Source: a virus
Direction: 5' to 3' (one strand)
Virus record (IMG/VR): IMGVR_UViG_3300033052_000009
Span: 1 to 35,676 of that record
DNA: 35,676 nucleotides
Positions 1 through 8,418 of the stretch are shown piece after piece. Each line of letters begins with the position of its first letter. Position 1 is the stretch's first letter. The notes beneath the pieces were generated by a model. It ran no database searches. It was not told the origin of the DNA and worked only from the letters and a program-made list of their open reading frames with translations. The translations under genes were made by a program, and so were the position numbers.

Positions 1-2600
1 GTGCCGACCGCGATCGAGTTATAGGACACCGACAGGTCGAAATAGCCGCCGCCGGTCACCGTGTTGGCGATCGTCACCGTGCCCTTGTCGGGATCGCCGT
101 TCGTGTTCTCGACGCTGACCTTGCCCGCCAGCGCTTCATATCCGGTTACCGAGTAGGACACCGCATTGTCGGTGCGGATATCGGTGCCGCCGCGCGTCAC
201 CGCCGGGATCAGGTCGGCGGGCAACTGGTCCGCCTTCACGGCGCCCGCCGCGGTGCGGTAGAGCGTGAAGGTCGGCGGCGGGACGACGACGATCTGCGCG
301 TTCGCGGTCAGGTCGACCAGCGCATTGCCCCACGTCGACCCGTTCCAGCGCCTGAGCTCGCCCGTCGTCGGATTGAACCAGAGGTCGCCCAGGGCCTCGG
401 CGGTCGGTGCGCTGGTGCCCGTGAACGTCGTCACCTTGCCGTCCGCCGTCGCCTGTGCGCCCGCCGCGGCGGTCAGCGCGTCGCCAATCTTCGTATCCTG
501 GACCGCGATCCACGCCGATCCCGACCAGCGGTACTGCTTGTTGCCGTCGTCGGTGTCGAACCACAGGTCGCCGATTCCTTCGGCCGTCGGCGCGCTCGCC
601 TCATAGAAGCTCTGGACCTTGCCGTCGGCGGTCGCCTGCGCATCGAGGGCGAGCAGCCGCGCCGCCTCGGTTGCCTCGAGCGCGGCATCGATCTGGTCGC
701 GCACCGGCTGCGTCGGCGTCGGGGTCCAGACCATCGTCAGCAGATTGCCGCCGACCATGATCCGGTTGCCGCCGACCGACAGGTGCGTGTCTTCGCGCCG
801 GATCCAGTATCGGCCGTTGGTGTCCTGCCAGATGTCGCCCGCCGAGCTCTCCGCCGCGGTCGGCGCCGCGGCCTGCACCCACACCTTGCCGCGATCGAGC
901 GGCGGCGTCAGGATCGACCAGAAGGCGTTCGACGTCTCGGGCCAGGCGGGCGGCGGATTGCCGCTCCCCGCGATCGGATTGATATATTCCCACGTCGACC
1001 CGTCGGGCCAACGCATCGTCATCCCCTGGCTATAGGTCGCGGCATTGTCATATTCGACCGTGCGCGCGCCCTGGTCGAGCATCGCCGCCCAGCGCAAATT
1101 GTCGCGCTCCTCGCTCGTCTGCTTCAGCGCCGGCGTCGGCGGCGGCGTCGCGGTGCGGCCGAGCGCGAAATCATGCTTGTCGGGCGTCTCGCCCATCAGC
1201 GTCAGCGTCACGACCATGCGCGCCGGATCGAACGATCGCTGGATGATGATCGCGTCGGTATCGAGCCCGAGCTCGGGCAGGTCGATGTGCAGGCATTCGC
1301 CCGGGCGATATTTGCGCAGCCGCGGCAGGCACGGCAGCACGATCGGCTGCAGCTCGCGGCTGTCGAGCAGCTTGTACGCGGCGAGCTGCGCCGCCTGGTC
1401 GCCGTCCTTCACCAGGTTGAACGGCCATTCGACCTGCTTCAGCTCGCCGTCTTCGGTGACATAATCGTCGATCTTGACCGGCGCGTCGTCCGGGATCAGC
1501 TGCCAGTCGTGCGCCGGCGAGATATATTTGGGGATGATCGAGTTGAGCCGGTCGCGCCAGCTCGCCATCGCGGTGACGCTGTAAGCCTCGTCGGCGATGT
1601 CGGCGTCGGTGATCGTGTCGAGCGCCACCGCCGGCGCCGAATAGCGCCAGCCGATCCGGCCCGACGCGAAGATCGCCCGCCCGCCGCCTGCCGCGCAGAT
1701 CTCCTGCAAATTCTCCCAGCGGTTGCCCGGCTCGAACACCGGGCCGAAAATCGTCCAGCCGTTCGCGTCGCAGACATTGGCCCACGCGGCGACCCCGACC
1801 CAGTCGATTCCCGTCGCCGGCATCCCGATGCCGATGACCCGCTTGCCGTTCTGGTACCGCCCGAAGGCATAGGTGCCGGCGTGCAGCGCGGGATTCTGTG
1901 TCCACTCATAGGTGGTTTCGACGCCGATCCGGTGCGAGCCCGATCCGCCCGGGAAGGTGCTGTCCTTCCGCGGATCATAGGCTAGCACCCACTTGCCGTA
2001 GGCCGCGAGGCGCGGGACGCCCGACGCATAGACCTTGCCGTCCTTGTCGAACTTAAGGTTCCACGCGATGGCCGCCTGCCCCGACAGCTTCGACGACGCG
2101 CCCCAGCCGGGCGCTCCGGAAAAGTTCGGCGTCAGCGCGGTCGCTTCTGGGCACGCCCCCAGCTGTGTGTCGGTGTAGAGGAAACCGCTGTAGAAGGATC
2201 CGACGACGCCCATCTCGACCCGGGGCGAGATGCTGTGGATCGGCCCGCCGTGCGAATAGACTGTGACCAGTAGGCGGTATGGGTTCGGCACTTTCTTCAG
2301 CGTCGCGCCATAGGCGACGTCGTGACGGATAACGCCCGCAAAAAGGCCTTCGCCCATCATGTAGGGCGAAGGAGCGTCGATGGCGATCAGGACGTTTGTG
2401 ACCGATCCGCGCGCAGGAGGTGGCTTGTAGAGCGCCTGTGCGCCAAGGCTCGCCGCCCCGGCAGCAATGCCCGCCGCGCTGGCAATCGTCCCCATCGTCG
2501 CGGCGAAGGCGGCTGTCCCTATGCCGGCAGTCGCAATCGTCCCAGCGACAATTGCGACCGCACCCGCGATCGTGCCGATGACCTTCAGCGCCTTAGACAC
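1..2600 (-). CDS. Central tail tip protein, J/GTA gp15-like (3' end missing)
   Basis: An open frame runs from a GTG at 2600 to the left window edge without a stop, at least 866 codons. The N-terminus is a stretch of Gly/Ala-rich hydrophobic helices (residues about 5-55, rich in GTIA, AGIAAGAAS). A long middle part contains aromatic and charged segments typical of baseplate hub or tip proteins, and the C-terminal part carries tandem ATADGKV..SAPTAE..GDLWF modules. By position (last of the tail genes, after tape measure and distal tail genes) and size it should be the receptor-proximal tail tip protein. The GTG overlaps the stop of the upstream gene by 8 bases. Family assignment rests on context and on repeat modules common in J-like proteins; the C-terminus cannot be judged. 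Confidence 0.8.
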   Translation of the reverse strand, partial: MSKALKVIGTIAGAVAIVAGTIATAGIGTAAFAATMGTIASAAGIAAGAASLGAQALYKPPPARGSVTNVLIAIDAPSPYMMGEGLFAGVIRHDVAYGATLKKVPNPYRLLVTVYSHGGPIHSISPRVEMGVVGSFYSGFLYTDTQLGACPEATALTPNFSGAPGWGASSKLSGQAAIAWNLKFDKDGKVYASGVPRLAAYGKWVLAYDPRKDSTFPGGSGSHRIGVETTYEWTQNPALHAGTYAFGRYQNGKRVIGIGMPATGIDWVGVAAWANVCDANGWTIFGPVFEPGNRWENLQEICAAGGGRAIFASGRIGWRYSAPAVALDTITDADIADEAYSVTAMASWRDRLNSIIPKYISPAHDWQLIPDDAPVKIDDYVTEDGELKQVEWPFNLVKDGDQAAQLAAYKLLDSRELQPIVLPCLPRLRKYRPGECLHIDLPELGLDTDAIIIQRSFDPARMVVTLTLMGETPDKHDFALGRTATPPPTPALKQTSEERDNLRWAAMLDQGARTVEYDNAATYSQGMTMRWPDGSTWEYINPIAGSGNPPPAWPETSNAFWSILTPPLDRGKVWVQAAAPTAAESSAGDIWQDTNGRYWIRREDTHLSVGGNRIMVGGNLLTMVWTPTPTQPVRDQIDAALEATEAARLLALDAQATADGKVQSFYEASAPTAEGIGDLWFDTDDGNKQYRWSGSAWIAVQDTKIGDALTAAAGAQATADGKVTTFTGTSAPTAEALGDLWFNPTTGELRRWNGSTWGNALVDLTANAQIVVVPPPTFTLYRTAAGAVKADQLPADLIPAVTRGGTDIRTDNAVSYSVTGYEALAGKVSVENTNGDPDKGTVTIANTVTGGGYFDLSVSYNSIAVG
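328..640 (-). repeat. Two tandem tail-tip modules inside the J-like gene
   Basis: Bases 640-508 and 459-328 encode two copies of one module: AQATADGKV, a short linker, SAPTAE..GDLWF, then a Y/RRW.GS.W ending. A third, diverged AAPTAAESSAGDIWQDTNG segment lies upstream at about 800-870. Such modules are common in phage tip and fibre proteins and probably form small beta domains that multiply by duplication. Confidence 0.7.
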
Positions 2601-3015
2601 GCCACGCCCCCGAAATCTTGTCGAACGACAGATCGAGCACGATCATCGCGGGCGCGTCATCGCGCCATCCGATCAGCTTGTGCGCGCCGGCGCACAGAAA
2701 AATCGCGCCGATGCCATCCTCGCTATCAAGCACTGCGATATCGCCCGGCAGCATTTCCGCAGGCGCGATCCGCAGCAGCCCCGGCTGTGCGTCGAGCATG
2801 TCCGAAACATTTGCCCAGCCGCGCTCCTTCAGCGCACGCCTGGCGGCGATCAGCGACCGGAGGCGGGGGAGCGATGGCGGCTTGTGCCCCATCTTGACCA
2901 GATGGCTGCGCACCAGGTGGACGCACGTCACCGCATCGCGCCAACTGAACTCGCGCTTGCCATATTTCTGCATTGCTGCGTTGATTGCGGCCGCACGCCT
3001 TACCAGCTCAGGCAT
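2593..3015 (-). CDS. Tail protein, DUF6950 / degenerate NlpC-P60-like
   Basis: A 140-residue protein starting MPELVRRAA. The segment FSWRDAVTCVHLV (about residues 23-35) has a Cys in the place of the NlpC/P60 nucleophile motif, and LPGDIAVLD followed by GIGAIFLCAGAHKLIGW resembles the later P60 strands. In gene transfer agents and related phages the gene just before the tip protein encodes a tail-associated cell wall peptidase, so this may be its divergent counterpart. An obvious catalytic His is not certain, so activity is doubtful. It overlaps the upstream stop by 8 bases. The longer frame upstream is a low-complexity Arg/Ala-rich extension and was not used. Confidence 0.6.
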   Translation of the reverse strand: MPELVRRAAAINAAMQKYGKREFSWRDAVTCVHLVRSHLVKMGHKPPSLPRLRSLIAARRALKERGWANVSDMLDAQPGLLRIAPAEMLPGDIAVLDSEDGIGAIFLCAGAHKLIGWRDDAPAMIVLDLSFDKISGAWRV

Positions 3016-3646
3016 AGCTGCCGCCGATCGTGACGCGGCCGTAATAGCCGCCACCTTCGACGCCGGCGCCATAGCCCCAGCCATTGCTGTAATAGTTCGC
3101 GGTCGTCGACGGCGGCGCCTCGACGCCCCAGGCGACGGGGCGGCCGAGCCCGGTCGCATTGTCGTGTCCGGTTTCGCCCGGCCAGATCGACTTGTGGAAC
3201 GATGCCGACAGGCTGTTGCCGATGTTGCGTTCGAACAGGCGCTCGGCCGTCGAGACGATCGTCATCGCCAGCTCGCGCGAATCGCGCCCCGCCGACAGGC
3301 TGGTCTGGTCGATCTGCCCGTCAAAAAGAAGGTCCGGATCGCCGTCGAGATCGCCCGTTTCGCGGTCGTATTCGGCGAGCCAGAGCCGGACGCGGCTCCT
3401 CTGGAAGCCGGGCTGCGACAGGTCTGCCGCCGCCGCGGTGTTCGCGGGAAACATCACCATGTCGAGAGCAGGAACCTCTGCGTCGATGCCCTCATTCAGT
3501 TGATCGATGCTTGCGATGGTACCGAAGGTCGTATCTTTCGAAGTGAAGGTTTCGGCATCCCAATCGATGAAGCCGCCATCGGTCAGACGCAGCGTCGTGT
3601 CGGGAAGCTCGATCTTGCAGAGGCCAATCAAACCGATCTGGTTCAT
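3008..3646 (-). CDS. Distal tail protein, DUF2163/GTA gp13-like
   Basis: A 212-residue protein starting MNQIGLIGLCKIELPD, with an ATGA overlap with the preceding gene. It contains segments such as GGFIDWDAETFTSKD and LFDGQIDQTSLSAGRDSRELAMTIVSTAERLFER, the pattern of phage hub proteins in which a beta-rich domain is followed by a statement-like 'G.I......' strand pair. It lies between the distal tail gene and the peptidase-like gene, the place of gp13 in gene transfer agents. Its likely job is in the baseplate or hub. Assignment is by pattern and order. Confidence 0.6.
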   Translation of the reverse strand: MNQIGLIGLCKIELPDTTLRLTDGGFIDWDAETFTSKDTTFGTIASIDQLNEGIDAEVPALDMVMFPANTAAAADLSQPGFQRSRVRLWLAEYDRETGDLDGDPDLLFDGQIDQTSLSAGRDSRELAMTIVSTAERLFERNIGNSLSASFHKSIWPGETGHDNATGLGRPVAWGVEAPPSTTANYYSNGWGYGAGVEGGGYYGRVTIGGSYA

Positions 3647-4233
3647 GCGGCTTCTTCCAAGGTGAAGGCGATGCCATCGACGAAATCGCCGAGTTGCATC
3701 CCCCACGACACCTCTTCGACAAAGCCCTCGACCATCGGGGTTTCAACGAGGATCGTGGCACCGTCGAGAAAGGGCGCACGGATCGGGGTTTCGATGCTCA
3801 GCGTTGCCTTGCCCGCGCCGTTGACAGCGACACTGCCCACGGTCTGGTGCAGGTAATGGGCGCCTGCGGCATCGATCAGCGTGATCCAAAATCCTTCGTC
3901 GAAGATGTAGCCGGGTGTGCACCCCTTCACCGGCAGCGATGTGCCAGATGGGTTGTTGCCGTCGATCAAAGGGGTGCCGGGATCGCCTTGCACGACACCG
4001 AGAAGGGGAACCTCCATACGCAGACCGGCACGCTGCGCGCGCACGAGCCGCGAGGTGAAAGCCCTCGCATCGTCGGCGCGCATGATCGGGTAGGAAAAGT
4101 CGAACGCCCAGCGACTGCCCGGACGATAGATGGTCTGTACCGCGGCGCCGGTCGAGGGTCGGGCATGAATGTCGAATGATACCACGCGCGGCGAGCAGCC
4201 ATTGGGGGCGGGGAGCGACGGGAAGGTGATCAT
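3643..4233 (-). CDS. Distal tail protein of unknown family
   Basis: A 196-residue protein starting MITFPSLPAPNGCSP; its ATG overlaps the tape measure stop by one base (TGATG). The N-terminal part has SFDIHARPSTGAAV, then a beta-rich body with KGCTPGYIFDEGFWITLIDAAG. The place directly after the tape measure gene is that of the distal tail protein (Dit or GTA gp12 position), which forms the ring at the tail end. No motif names the family with certainty. A longer upstream reading in this frame is antisense-like and overlaps the tape measure gene, so it was rejected. Confidence 0.65.
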   Translation of the reverse strand: MITFPSLPAPNGCSPRVVSFDIHARPSTGAAVQTIYRPGSRWAFDFSYPIMRADDARAFTSRLVRAQRAGLRMEVPLLGVVQGDPGTPLIDGNNPSGTSLPVKGCTPGYIFDEGFWITLIDAAGAHYLHQTVGSVAVNGAGKATLSIETPIRAPFLDGATILVETPMVEGFVEEVSWGMQLGDFVDGIAFTLEEAA

Positions 4234-6254
4234 CAGCCGTAAAGCCGTCGGCTCGATTGACGGCCAAGACGCGAGGTCGTGACCTTCGCGCTGCCATCCA
4301 TGATTGTCGGGGCGGCGCGCACGATCCGGCCGTCCACCACGGCCTCGAAGTATGGAGTCGGCCTGATCTCTACAAGACTGCCTCCACTGCCGAGGGCGCC
4401 GTTTGGAATGACCCTGCCACTGTGGGCGGGGACAACCAATTCCGGGCCTTTTTCTCCGACGAGATAGGGACGCCCCGCAGAGATTGGGCCTCCGCGAGCG
4501 CGGGGCTGTGGCTTGTTGATACTGTCGGCAACTTTCTTGCCGAATACGCCGACGCTGCCGAGCTGGATACCAAGACCAACCACAGCCGTCAGGATATCTA
4601 GGAAACCGCCGCCTCGGATCGCACCGGACAGCTGATTGATAGACGACAGAACGTCCTGCGCGAGGTCGTTGAACGTCTGCACGATCTGGACCTTTGAGCC
4701 CTGAGCCTGTTCCGCCAGACGATCGGTAAAGCGATCCCAACTGGCATTTGCCGCGTCGAGCGCATCGTCGAGCGTGGTGCCAACGCCAAGCGCCACGATT
4801 TCCTGATTGTTCGCGATCAGGTCGGCGAACCCGTTGAACTCTCGGCGAAGCGCCTCGATGGCCTTGGCGTAGTCCTCGGTCGAAAGCTGTCCCTTTTTCA
4901 TAGCTTGGGTCAGAATCGACAATTCTTCCTGATATCGCCGGAGTTCTGCCTGATCGGGGAATAGGCGGTCGAGAATCGACTGGGCCTCACTGCGCAGCGC
5001 CGCCAACTCGGGAGACATCTTCTTGAGAGTTTCGAGAAGACGGGGGGACGATTCTGACGCCATGCGATCGATCAGGACGCTAACCTCGCGCGTCGGCGCA
5101 ACCATGTCGTTCGCGGCCTGCGCCATCTTGATGAAGCCCGCGCCTTGTCCGGGCGTGAAGCGAGACCAGTCCAATCCGCCGAAGGGTGAGGAGCCAATAG
5201 CATTAGCGCCGCCACCGCCGCCGCGACCGCCCTTTGGATAGCCGGGACGAAATCCTCGTGTAAATTTTCCATTGACGCGAGCATCGCCTGGTTGGCCGGG
5301 CAGCCAAATTCCTCGCCCGCCAACAGAGGGCCGCACGACGGCGATTCCAATGTCCGTTCCGGTCCCGACGTTCCCCTGATTGGCACGTTGAATGCGAATG
5401 TTCTCTGAGAGGGCCTCTCCTCGTCCGGGGCCAGACTGATCGACGAACTTCGCCACAGCGTTCGCGGCCTTGAGCGCTGCTTCAGCGAGCCGCAGCAACT
5501 TATCAGCAAGATCGGTGATCAGTTTTGCATTTTGTCCAGCGAAACCGGCAATTTTTGCTTCGAGGACCTGCTTCATCGCGGATAGCTTGTCTGCAGCGTC
5601 GTCGGCGTTCTGGATAACATCATCGCTCAGAACGATGCCCAATTTGTGCGCCGCATCGCGCAGATTGTTGACGCCAGCGGCGCCACCTTCAAGCAGCGGC
5701 GCGAGCTTCTGTCCCGACTTGCCAAACAGGTCGACGAGGATCGCCGCGCGCTCCGCGGGGCTCTCGATCTTTTGCAATCCGTCGGCGATCAGCGGGATAA
5801 CATCGCCAGCGTCGCGCACGTTCCCATTGGCATCACGGACGCTAACGCCGAGTTTGTCGAAGGCGGCCTGGATCGATTTTGATCCCTGCGCAGCATCGCC
5901 GAGGCGTCGGCTCAGCTGAGACAAAGCCTGATCCATTTCGCCTGTTTCGATGCCTGCTTGCGACGCAGCGTATCGATATTCCTGCAGCGATTTTGCGGAA
6001 ACACCGGCCTGCGCCGCCACCTCGCCCAGCGATGACGCATATTCCAGACCTCGTTTCGCCAAGTCGGCCAACTGCCCAACGGCCAGCGCGCCAAACATGC
6101 CGACAAACGCCGCCTTTATAGCCGTACCAGCTTTGGAGATGTGGCGCTCCATGCCGGTGACTTCGCGCTTTGCCTTGCCGACATTCTTCTCGAAAGCTGC
6201 CGTCTCAAGGCCCAAATGGACCGACAGACGGGCAATCACATCACCTAGCGCCAA
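4233..6254 (-). CDS. Tail tape measure protein
   Basis: A 673-residue protein. The start is a TTG at 6254 preceded by AGGAGG five bases upstream, which decides the start. The N-terminus ALGDVIARLSVHLGLETAAFEKNV is typical of alphaproteobacterial tape measures. It is followed by a long helical region (KQVLEAKIAGFAGQNAKL and similar heptad-like segments), a hydrophobic helix near residue 50-65 (AAFVGMFGALAVG), a Gly-rich linker near residue 340-355, and a C-terminal part ending in beta-like segments (GRPYLVGEKGPELVVPA), a signature often seen at tape measure C-termini. It sets tail length and passes through the tube. The upstream neighbour is the chaperone pair, as expected. Confidence 0.92.
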   Translation of the reverse strand: MALGDVIARLSVHLGLETAAFEKNVGKAKREVTGMERHISKAGTAIKAAFVGMFGALAVGQLADLAKRGLEYASSLGEVAAQAGVSAKSLQEYRYAASQAGIETGEMDQALSQLSRRLGDAAQGSKSIQAAFDKLGVSVRDANGNVRDAGDVIPLIADGLQKIESPAERAAILVDLFGKSGQKLAPLLEGGAAGVNNLRDAAHKLGIVLSDDVIQNADDAADKLSAMKQVLEAKIAGFAGQNAKLITDLADKLLRLAEAALKAANAVAKFVDQSGPGRGEALSENIRIQRANQGNVGTGTDIGIAVVRPSVGGRGIWLPGQPGDARVNGKFTRGFRPGYPKGGRGGGGGANAIGSSPFGGLDWSRFTPGQGAGFIKMAQAANDMVAPTREVSVLIDRMASESSPRLLETLKKMSPELAALRSEAQSILDRLFPDQAELRRYQEELSILTQAMKKGQLSTEDYAKAIEALRREFNGFADLIANNQEIVALGVGTTLDDALDAANASWDRFTDRLAEQAQGSKVQIVQTFNDLAQDVLSSINQLSGAIRGGGFLDILTAVVGLGIQLGSVGVFGKKVADSINKPQPRARGGPISAGRPYLVGEKGPELVVPAHSGRVIPNGALGSGGSLVEIRPTPYFEAVVDGRIVRAAPTIMDGSAKVTTSRLGRQSSRRLYG

Positions 6255-6299
6255 ATGCGCCTCCTATGGTAAGTCCCCACGATCAAGGGAGAATTCGAC

Positions 6300-6521
6300 A
6301 TGCTCGCGAAGGCCATTGGCGCAGTCACATATCTTGCTCTGGCTATTGCCTGCCTGATGCTGGTGATCGCGCTTCTGATCGAAATGCAGGTCTATTCCGT
6401 GCCGATATGGCCGGGCTACGTGATGGATTTAGGCCTCGACAACGCCAAGCCCTTAAGGATCGCGATGATTTTCTTGGGCATCGCCGGAGCCCTGTTTATC
6501 GGCCTCAGGCTTCGCCGCTGA
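6300..6521 (+). CDS. Small two-helix membrane protein, antisense to the late operon
   Basis: A 73-residue protein with two strong hydrophobic segments: residues 5-27 (AIGAVTYLALAIACLMLVIA and following) and about 53-69 (IAMIFLGIAGALFIGL), with a positive RLRR tail. AAGGGAG lies eight bases before the ATG. The gene is on the strand opposite to all surrounding tail genes, sits in the gap between the tape measure and the chaperone, and its last 69 bases overlap the chaperone T-part in antisense. A separately transcribed moron, for example a superinfection-exclusion protein, is likely; a displaced holin is possible. Function is not known. Confidence 0.65.
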   Translation: MLAKAIGAVTYLALAIACLMLVIALLIEMQVYSVPIWPGYVMDLGLDNAKPLRIAMIFLGIAGALFIGLRLRR

Positions 6522-7135
6522 CCTGGACCTCCGCTCCATTCGCTCAAGCATCGCGACCAAGCGAACGGAACCGGCATCGCGCTTTTCTTCGAGAGTTGGA
6601 GGCGGCTTCAGCATCTCCGACAGCGGCTTGAGCTTTTCGGTTCTGGCAAATGCTGCTGCGTACCATCCGGCACTGATTGCGGCTTCCTCGGCTGCTTTCA
6701 TTCGGGCGGTGACGAAAAGCTTGAAATGGCGCGGGGTGGCACGAAGGAAGTCCTCCGGTTCTAGGCCGGCCTCGCACCATTGCGACCAGAGTTGGTCCCA
6801 CGTTGGCGGGGGGCCTTTCCCGGCTTCTTATCCCCCTCGTCGTCTGAATAGGCGAGCTTGGCAGCGGCCTCTAGCCCAAGTTCGACAGCCTTGCCGTCAG
6901 CGAGGAACAGCTTGCCTGCCATTTCCATGTCGACGTCAGGATGGTGGCGGCGAAGCGCGCCGAAAAGAAGCGCACGCAATGCGCCGACAAAGCCCTGCTG
7001 CGCGTCCGTCGTGAGATGCGCCAATGGCTTGCCATATGCGGTCTCGGCGGAGACCAAACCCTCGAAGTCGAGAACGAGAGTATATTCCCCGCCGCTTATC
7101 GAGACGGAAACCTCGCCCTTTAATGGGCTGACCAT
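6453..7135 (-). CDS. Tail assembly chaperone, frameshifted G-T fusion product
   Basis: If ribosomes slip back one base at GGGAAAG (6821-6815), translation leaves the G-like frame after Gly106-Lys107 and continues as GPPPTWDQLWSQW, then EAGLEPEDF, to the TAA at 6453-6455, giving about 227 residues. The second frame has a TAA immediately upstream of the slip site and no good start before its conserved DQLWSQW segment, so it can be read only through the shift. This is the lambda gpG/gpGT arrangement in the right place, between tube and tape measure. The product helps to assemble the tape measure with tube subunits and is absent from the virion. Confidence 0.75.
6761..7135 (-). CDS. Tail assembly chaperone, G-like unshifted product
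   Basis: A 124-residue protein starting MVSPLKGEVSVSIS, overlapping the tail tube stop by one base. The beta-rich start (GEYTLVLDFEGLVSAE) and the helical part (HLTTDAQQGFVGALRALLFGALRRHHPDVDMEMAG) match the short chaperones of alphaproteobacterial phages and gene transfer agents. After the slip site it reads a basic, low-complexity tail (APRQRGTNSGRNGARPA), the usual look of an unshifted ending. It should be made in excess over the fused form. Confidence 0.8.
   Translation of the reverse strand: MVSPLKGEVSVSISGGEYTLVLDFEGLVSAETAYGKPLAHLTTDAQQGFVGALRALLFGALRRHHPDVDMEMAGKLFLADGKAVELGLEAAAKLAYSDDEGDKKPGKAPRQRGTNSGRNGARPA
6815..6821 (-). promoter_or_regulatory. Programmed -1 frameshift site GGGAAAG
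   Basis: In the G frame the codons read CCG GGA AAG GCC, so the heptamer is in the X XXY YYZ register and allows both tRNAs to re-pair at GGG AAA. It is identical to the lambda G-T slippery sequence. A run of six C follows at once (6813-6808). The permitted window is set by the TAA of the -1 frame just upstream and the TAG of the zero frame at 6761-6763. Confidence 0.75.
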
Positions 7136-7581
7136 CAGGCGGCCGCCTTGGTCACCGCGCCCGACAGCTTGACCGTCAGCACAGCCTCCATCTTGTCGCC
7201 AGCCGTGACGGTGCCGCGGTTATAGCCGGCGAAGGTCGCAAGGCACGTGTAAGTCTTCGCTGCCACGCCCTGCAGGGGGACGGTGAAGCGGACCAGGCGC
7301 CGACCGCGAGCGGTTTCCCAATCGTCGATCATCTCGTCGGTGTCTGAACCCGGACGGAAGTTGAGCGTGATCGCGGCATTCCCGCCGTCGGCCAAGCCGT
7401 CAAGATATTCCTTGAAGCGATCATCAGACTTGAGATGCGTCGACTCCACCTGATCGACTTCGACCTGCGGAAGATCGAAACTGACCACCTGAACCAGTTC
7501 GACAAGATTGCCTTCGGTTTCGTCAGTCGAAAGCTCGAAGGCGCCGCCCCAACCGATCGAGGCTTCCTGTGTTTCTGCCAT
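7135..7581 (-). CDS. Major tail tube protein
   Basis: A 148-residue protein starting MAETQEASIGWGGAFELS, with AAGGA eight bases before the ATG. The beta-rich sequence with ENDD-type loops, FDLPQVEVDQVESTHL and GNAAITLNFRPG, and the Gly-rich 'TFAGYNRGTVTAGDK' ending fit the gpV/GTA gp9 tail tube family. The motif VEVDQVESTHLKSD (about residues 39-52) is widespread in these proteins. It lies between the tail terminator and the chaperones. It should polymerise as hexamer rings around the tape measure. Confidence 0.85.
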   Translation of the reverse strand: MAETQEASIGWGGAFELSTDETEGNLVELVQVVSFDLPQVEVDQVESTHLKSDDRFKEYLDGLADGGNAAITLNFRPGSDTDEMIDDWETARGRRLVRFTVPLQGVAAKTYTCLATFAGYNRGTVTAGDKMEAVLTVKLSGAVTKAAA

Positions 7582-7601
7582 TTGGATTTCCTTCTTTGGA
7601 C

Positions 7602-8003
7602 CTATGCGGGCGTGTGTTCGGGCAGCAGGTCCAGGCTCGCCCGTGAAATGGTTCCGGATGCGGTTTCTTCGGTAAGGTCTCGCGGCCCCTCGGCTTTCGT
7701 GCGGCCGAATTTGATGCCGCCATGCGTGCCGGGATTGGCGACTGCTAGAATGATCTTTTCACCGATATCGCGAGCCTTGGCGAAGTCATCGGCGATAACG
7801 TCGATCTGAACTCGCGACTGGCGGGCTCCATCGTATCCCTTCAGATGCTCTGGTCGCGGATCGCTGATCACCTGATAATAGGCGTAGGGCCTCGTCGCGG
7901 TCTGCGGCACCTTGTTGACCGGATAGAACCGAGTCCCAATCTCGGCAGATACCGAGGCGTCGGCGGCGATGCGGCCCCGAAGCGCGATCGCAAAGTCGGC
8001 CAT
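7602..8003 (-). CDS. Tail terminator/completion protein, DUF3168
   Basis: A 133-residue protein starting MADFAIALRGRIAAD. The N-terminal helix and the following YPVNKVPQTATRPYAYYQVIS, then GARQSRVQIDVIADDFAKARDIGEKI, are the hallmarks of DUF3168, the gp17-like tail completion family that caps the tube and joins it to the head. Its place directly before the tail tube gene agrees. Confidence 0.85.
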   Translation of the reverse strand: MADFAIALRGRIAADASVSAEIGTRFYPVNKVPQTATRPYAYYQVISDPRPEHLKGYDGARQSRVQIDVIADDFAKARDIGEKIILAVANPGTHGGIKFGRTKAEGPRDLTEETASGTISRASLDLLPEHTPA

Positions 8004-8006
8004 CTA

Positions 8007-8417
8007 TTAGACGGTGACGCCGCTGTCTTGGATCTGCACGTCGAGCACGCTCGTCGACGTCGCGAGGCCGAGAAGCACCGCCCGCTCGCCGCTGCCGACA
8101 TCCGCGCGCGGGCAGATGGCACCGGGAGTATCGCTGACCCAATAATCGGTACCAGCGGTGAGGATGGCGCCGAATGCCAGCGGTCCTTCGGTATGCACCG
8201 TTATAGGCTGACCATCGCCTGCTCCGTTCAGGGCAATGCCCTTGGGAATCCGAAGCGCCGCGGTCGCGTGATTGCTGTCGCAAAGCACGAACTTGCCGGT
8301 CGCCGGGTCTTTAGCGAGAACCTGCCCCGCCGTGATGGTGGCGCCTGCAATGCCGGGAATGGATTTTGCGCCGGCGCCGGGGATCACCGACGCGGCCGTC
8401 ACAGTCAAATTCGCCAT
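8007..8417 (-). CDS. Putative virion decoration protein
   Basis: A 136-residue protein starting MANLTVTAASVIPGAG. It looks all-beta, rich in Gly, Ala and Thr, with GATITAGQVLAKDPATGKFVLCDSN and a long run of short strands to the end. Similar beta proteins serve as capsid decoration or stabilising proteins; here the gene lies unusually between the neck gene and the tail terminator. No catalytic motif is seen. AAAGG lies about nine bases before the ATG. It is a structural protein by context; the exact role is unknown. Confidence 0.5.
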   Translation of the reverse strand: MANLTVTAASVIPGAGAKSIPGIAGATITAGQVLAKDPATGKFVLCDSNHATAALRIPKGIALNGAGDGQPITVHTEGPLAFGAILTAGTDYWVSDTPGAICPRADVGSGERAVLLGLATSTSVLDVQIQDSGVTV

Positions 8418-8418
8418 G

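Noticed and set aside
783-1985. Long plus-strand frame of 400 codons
   Set aside because: It is the antisense shadow of the J-like gene: Arg-rich and full of charged low-complexity runs, with no recognisable domain.
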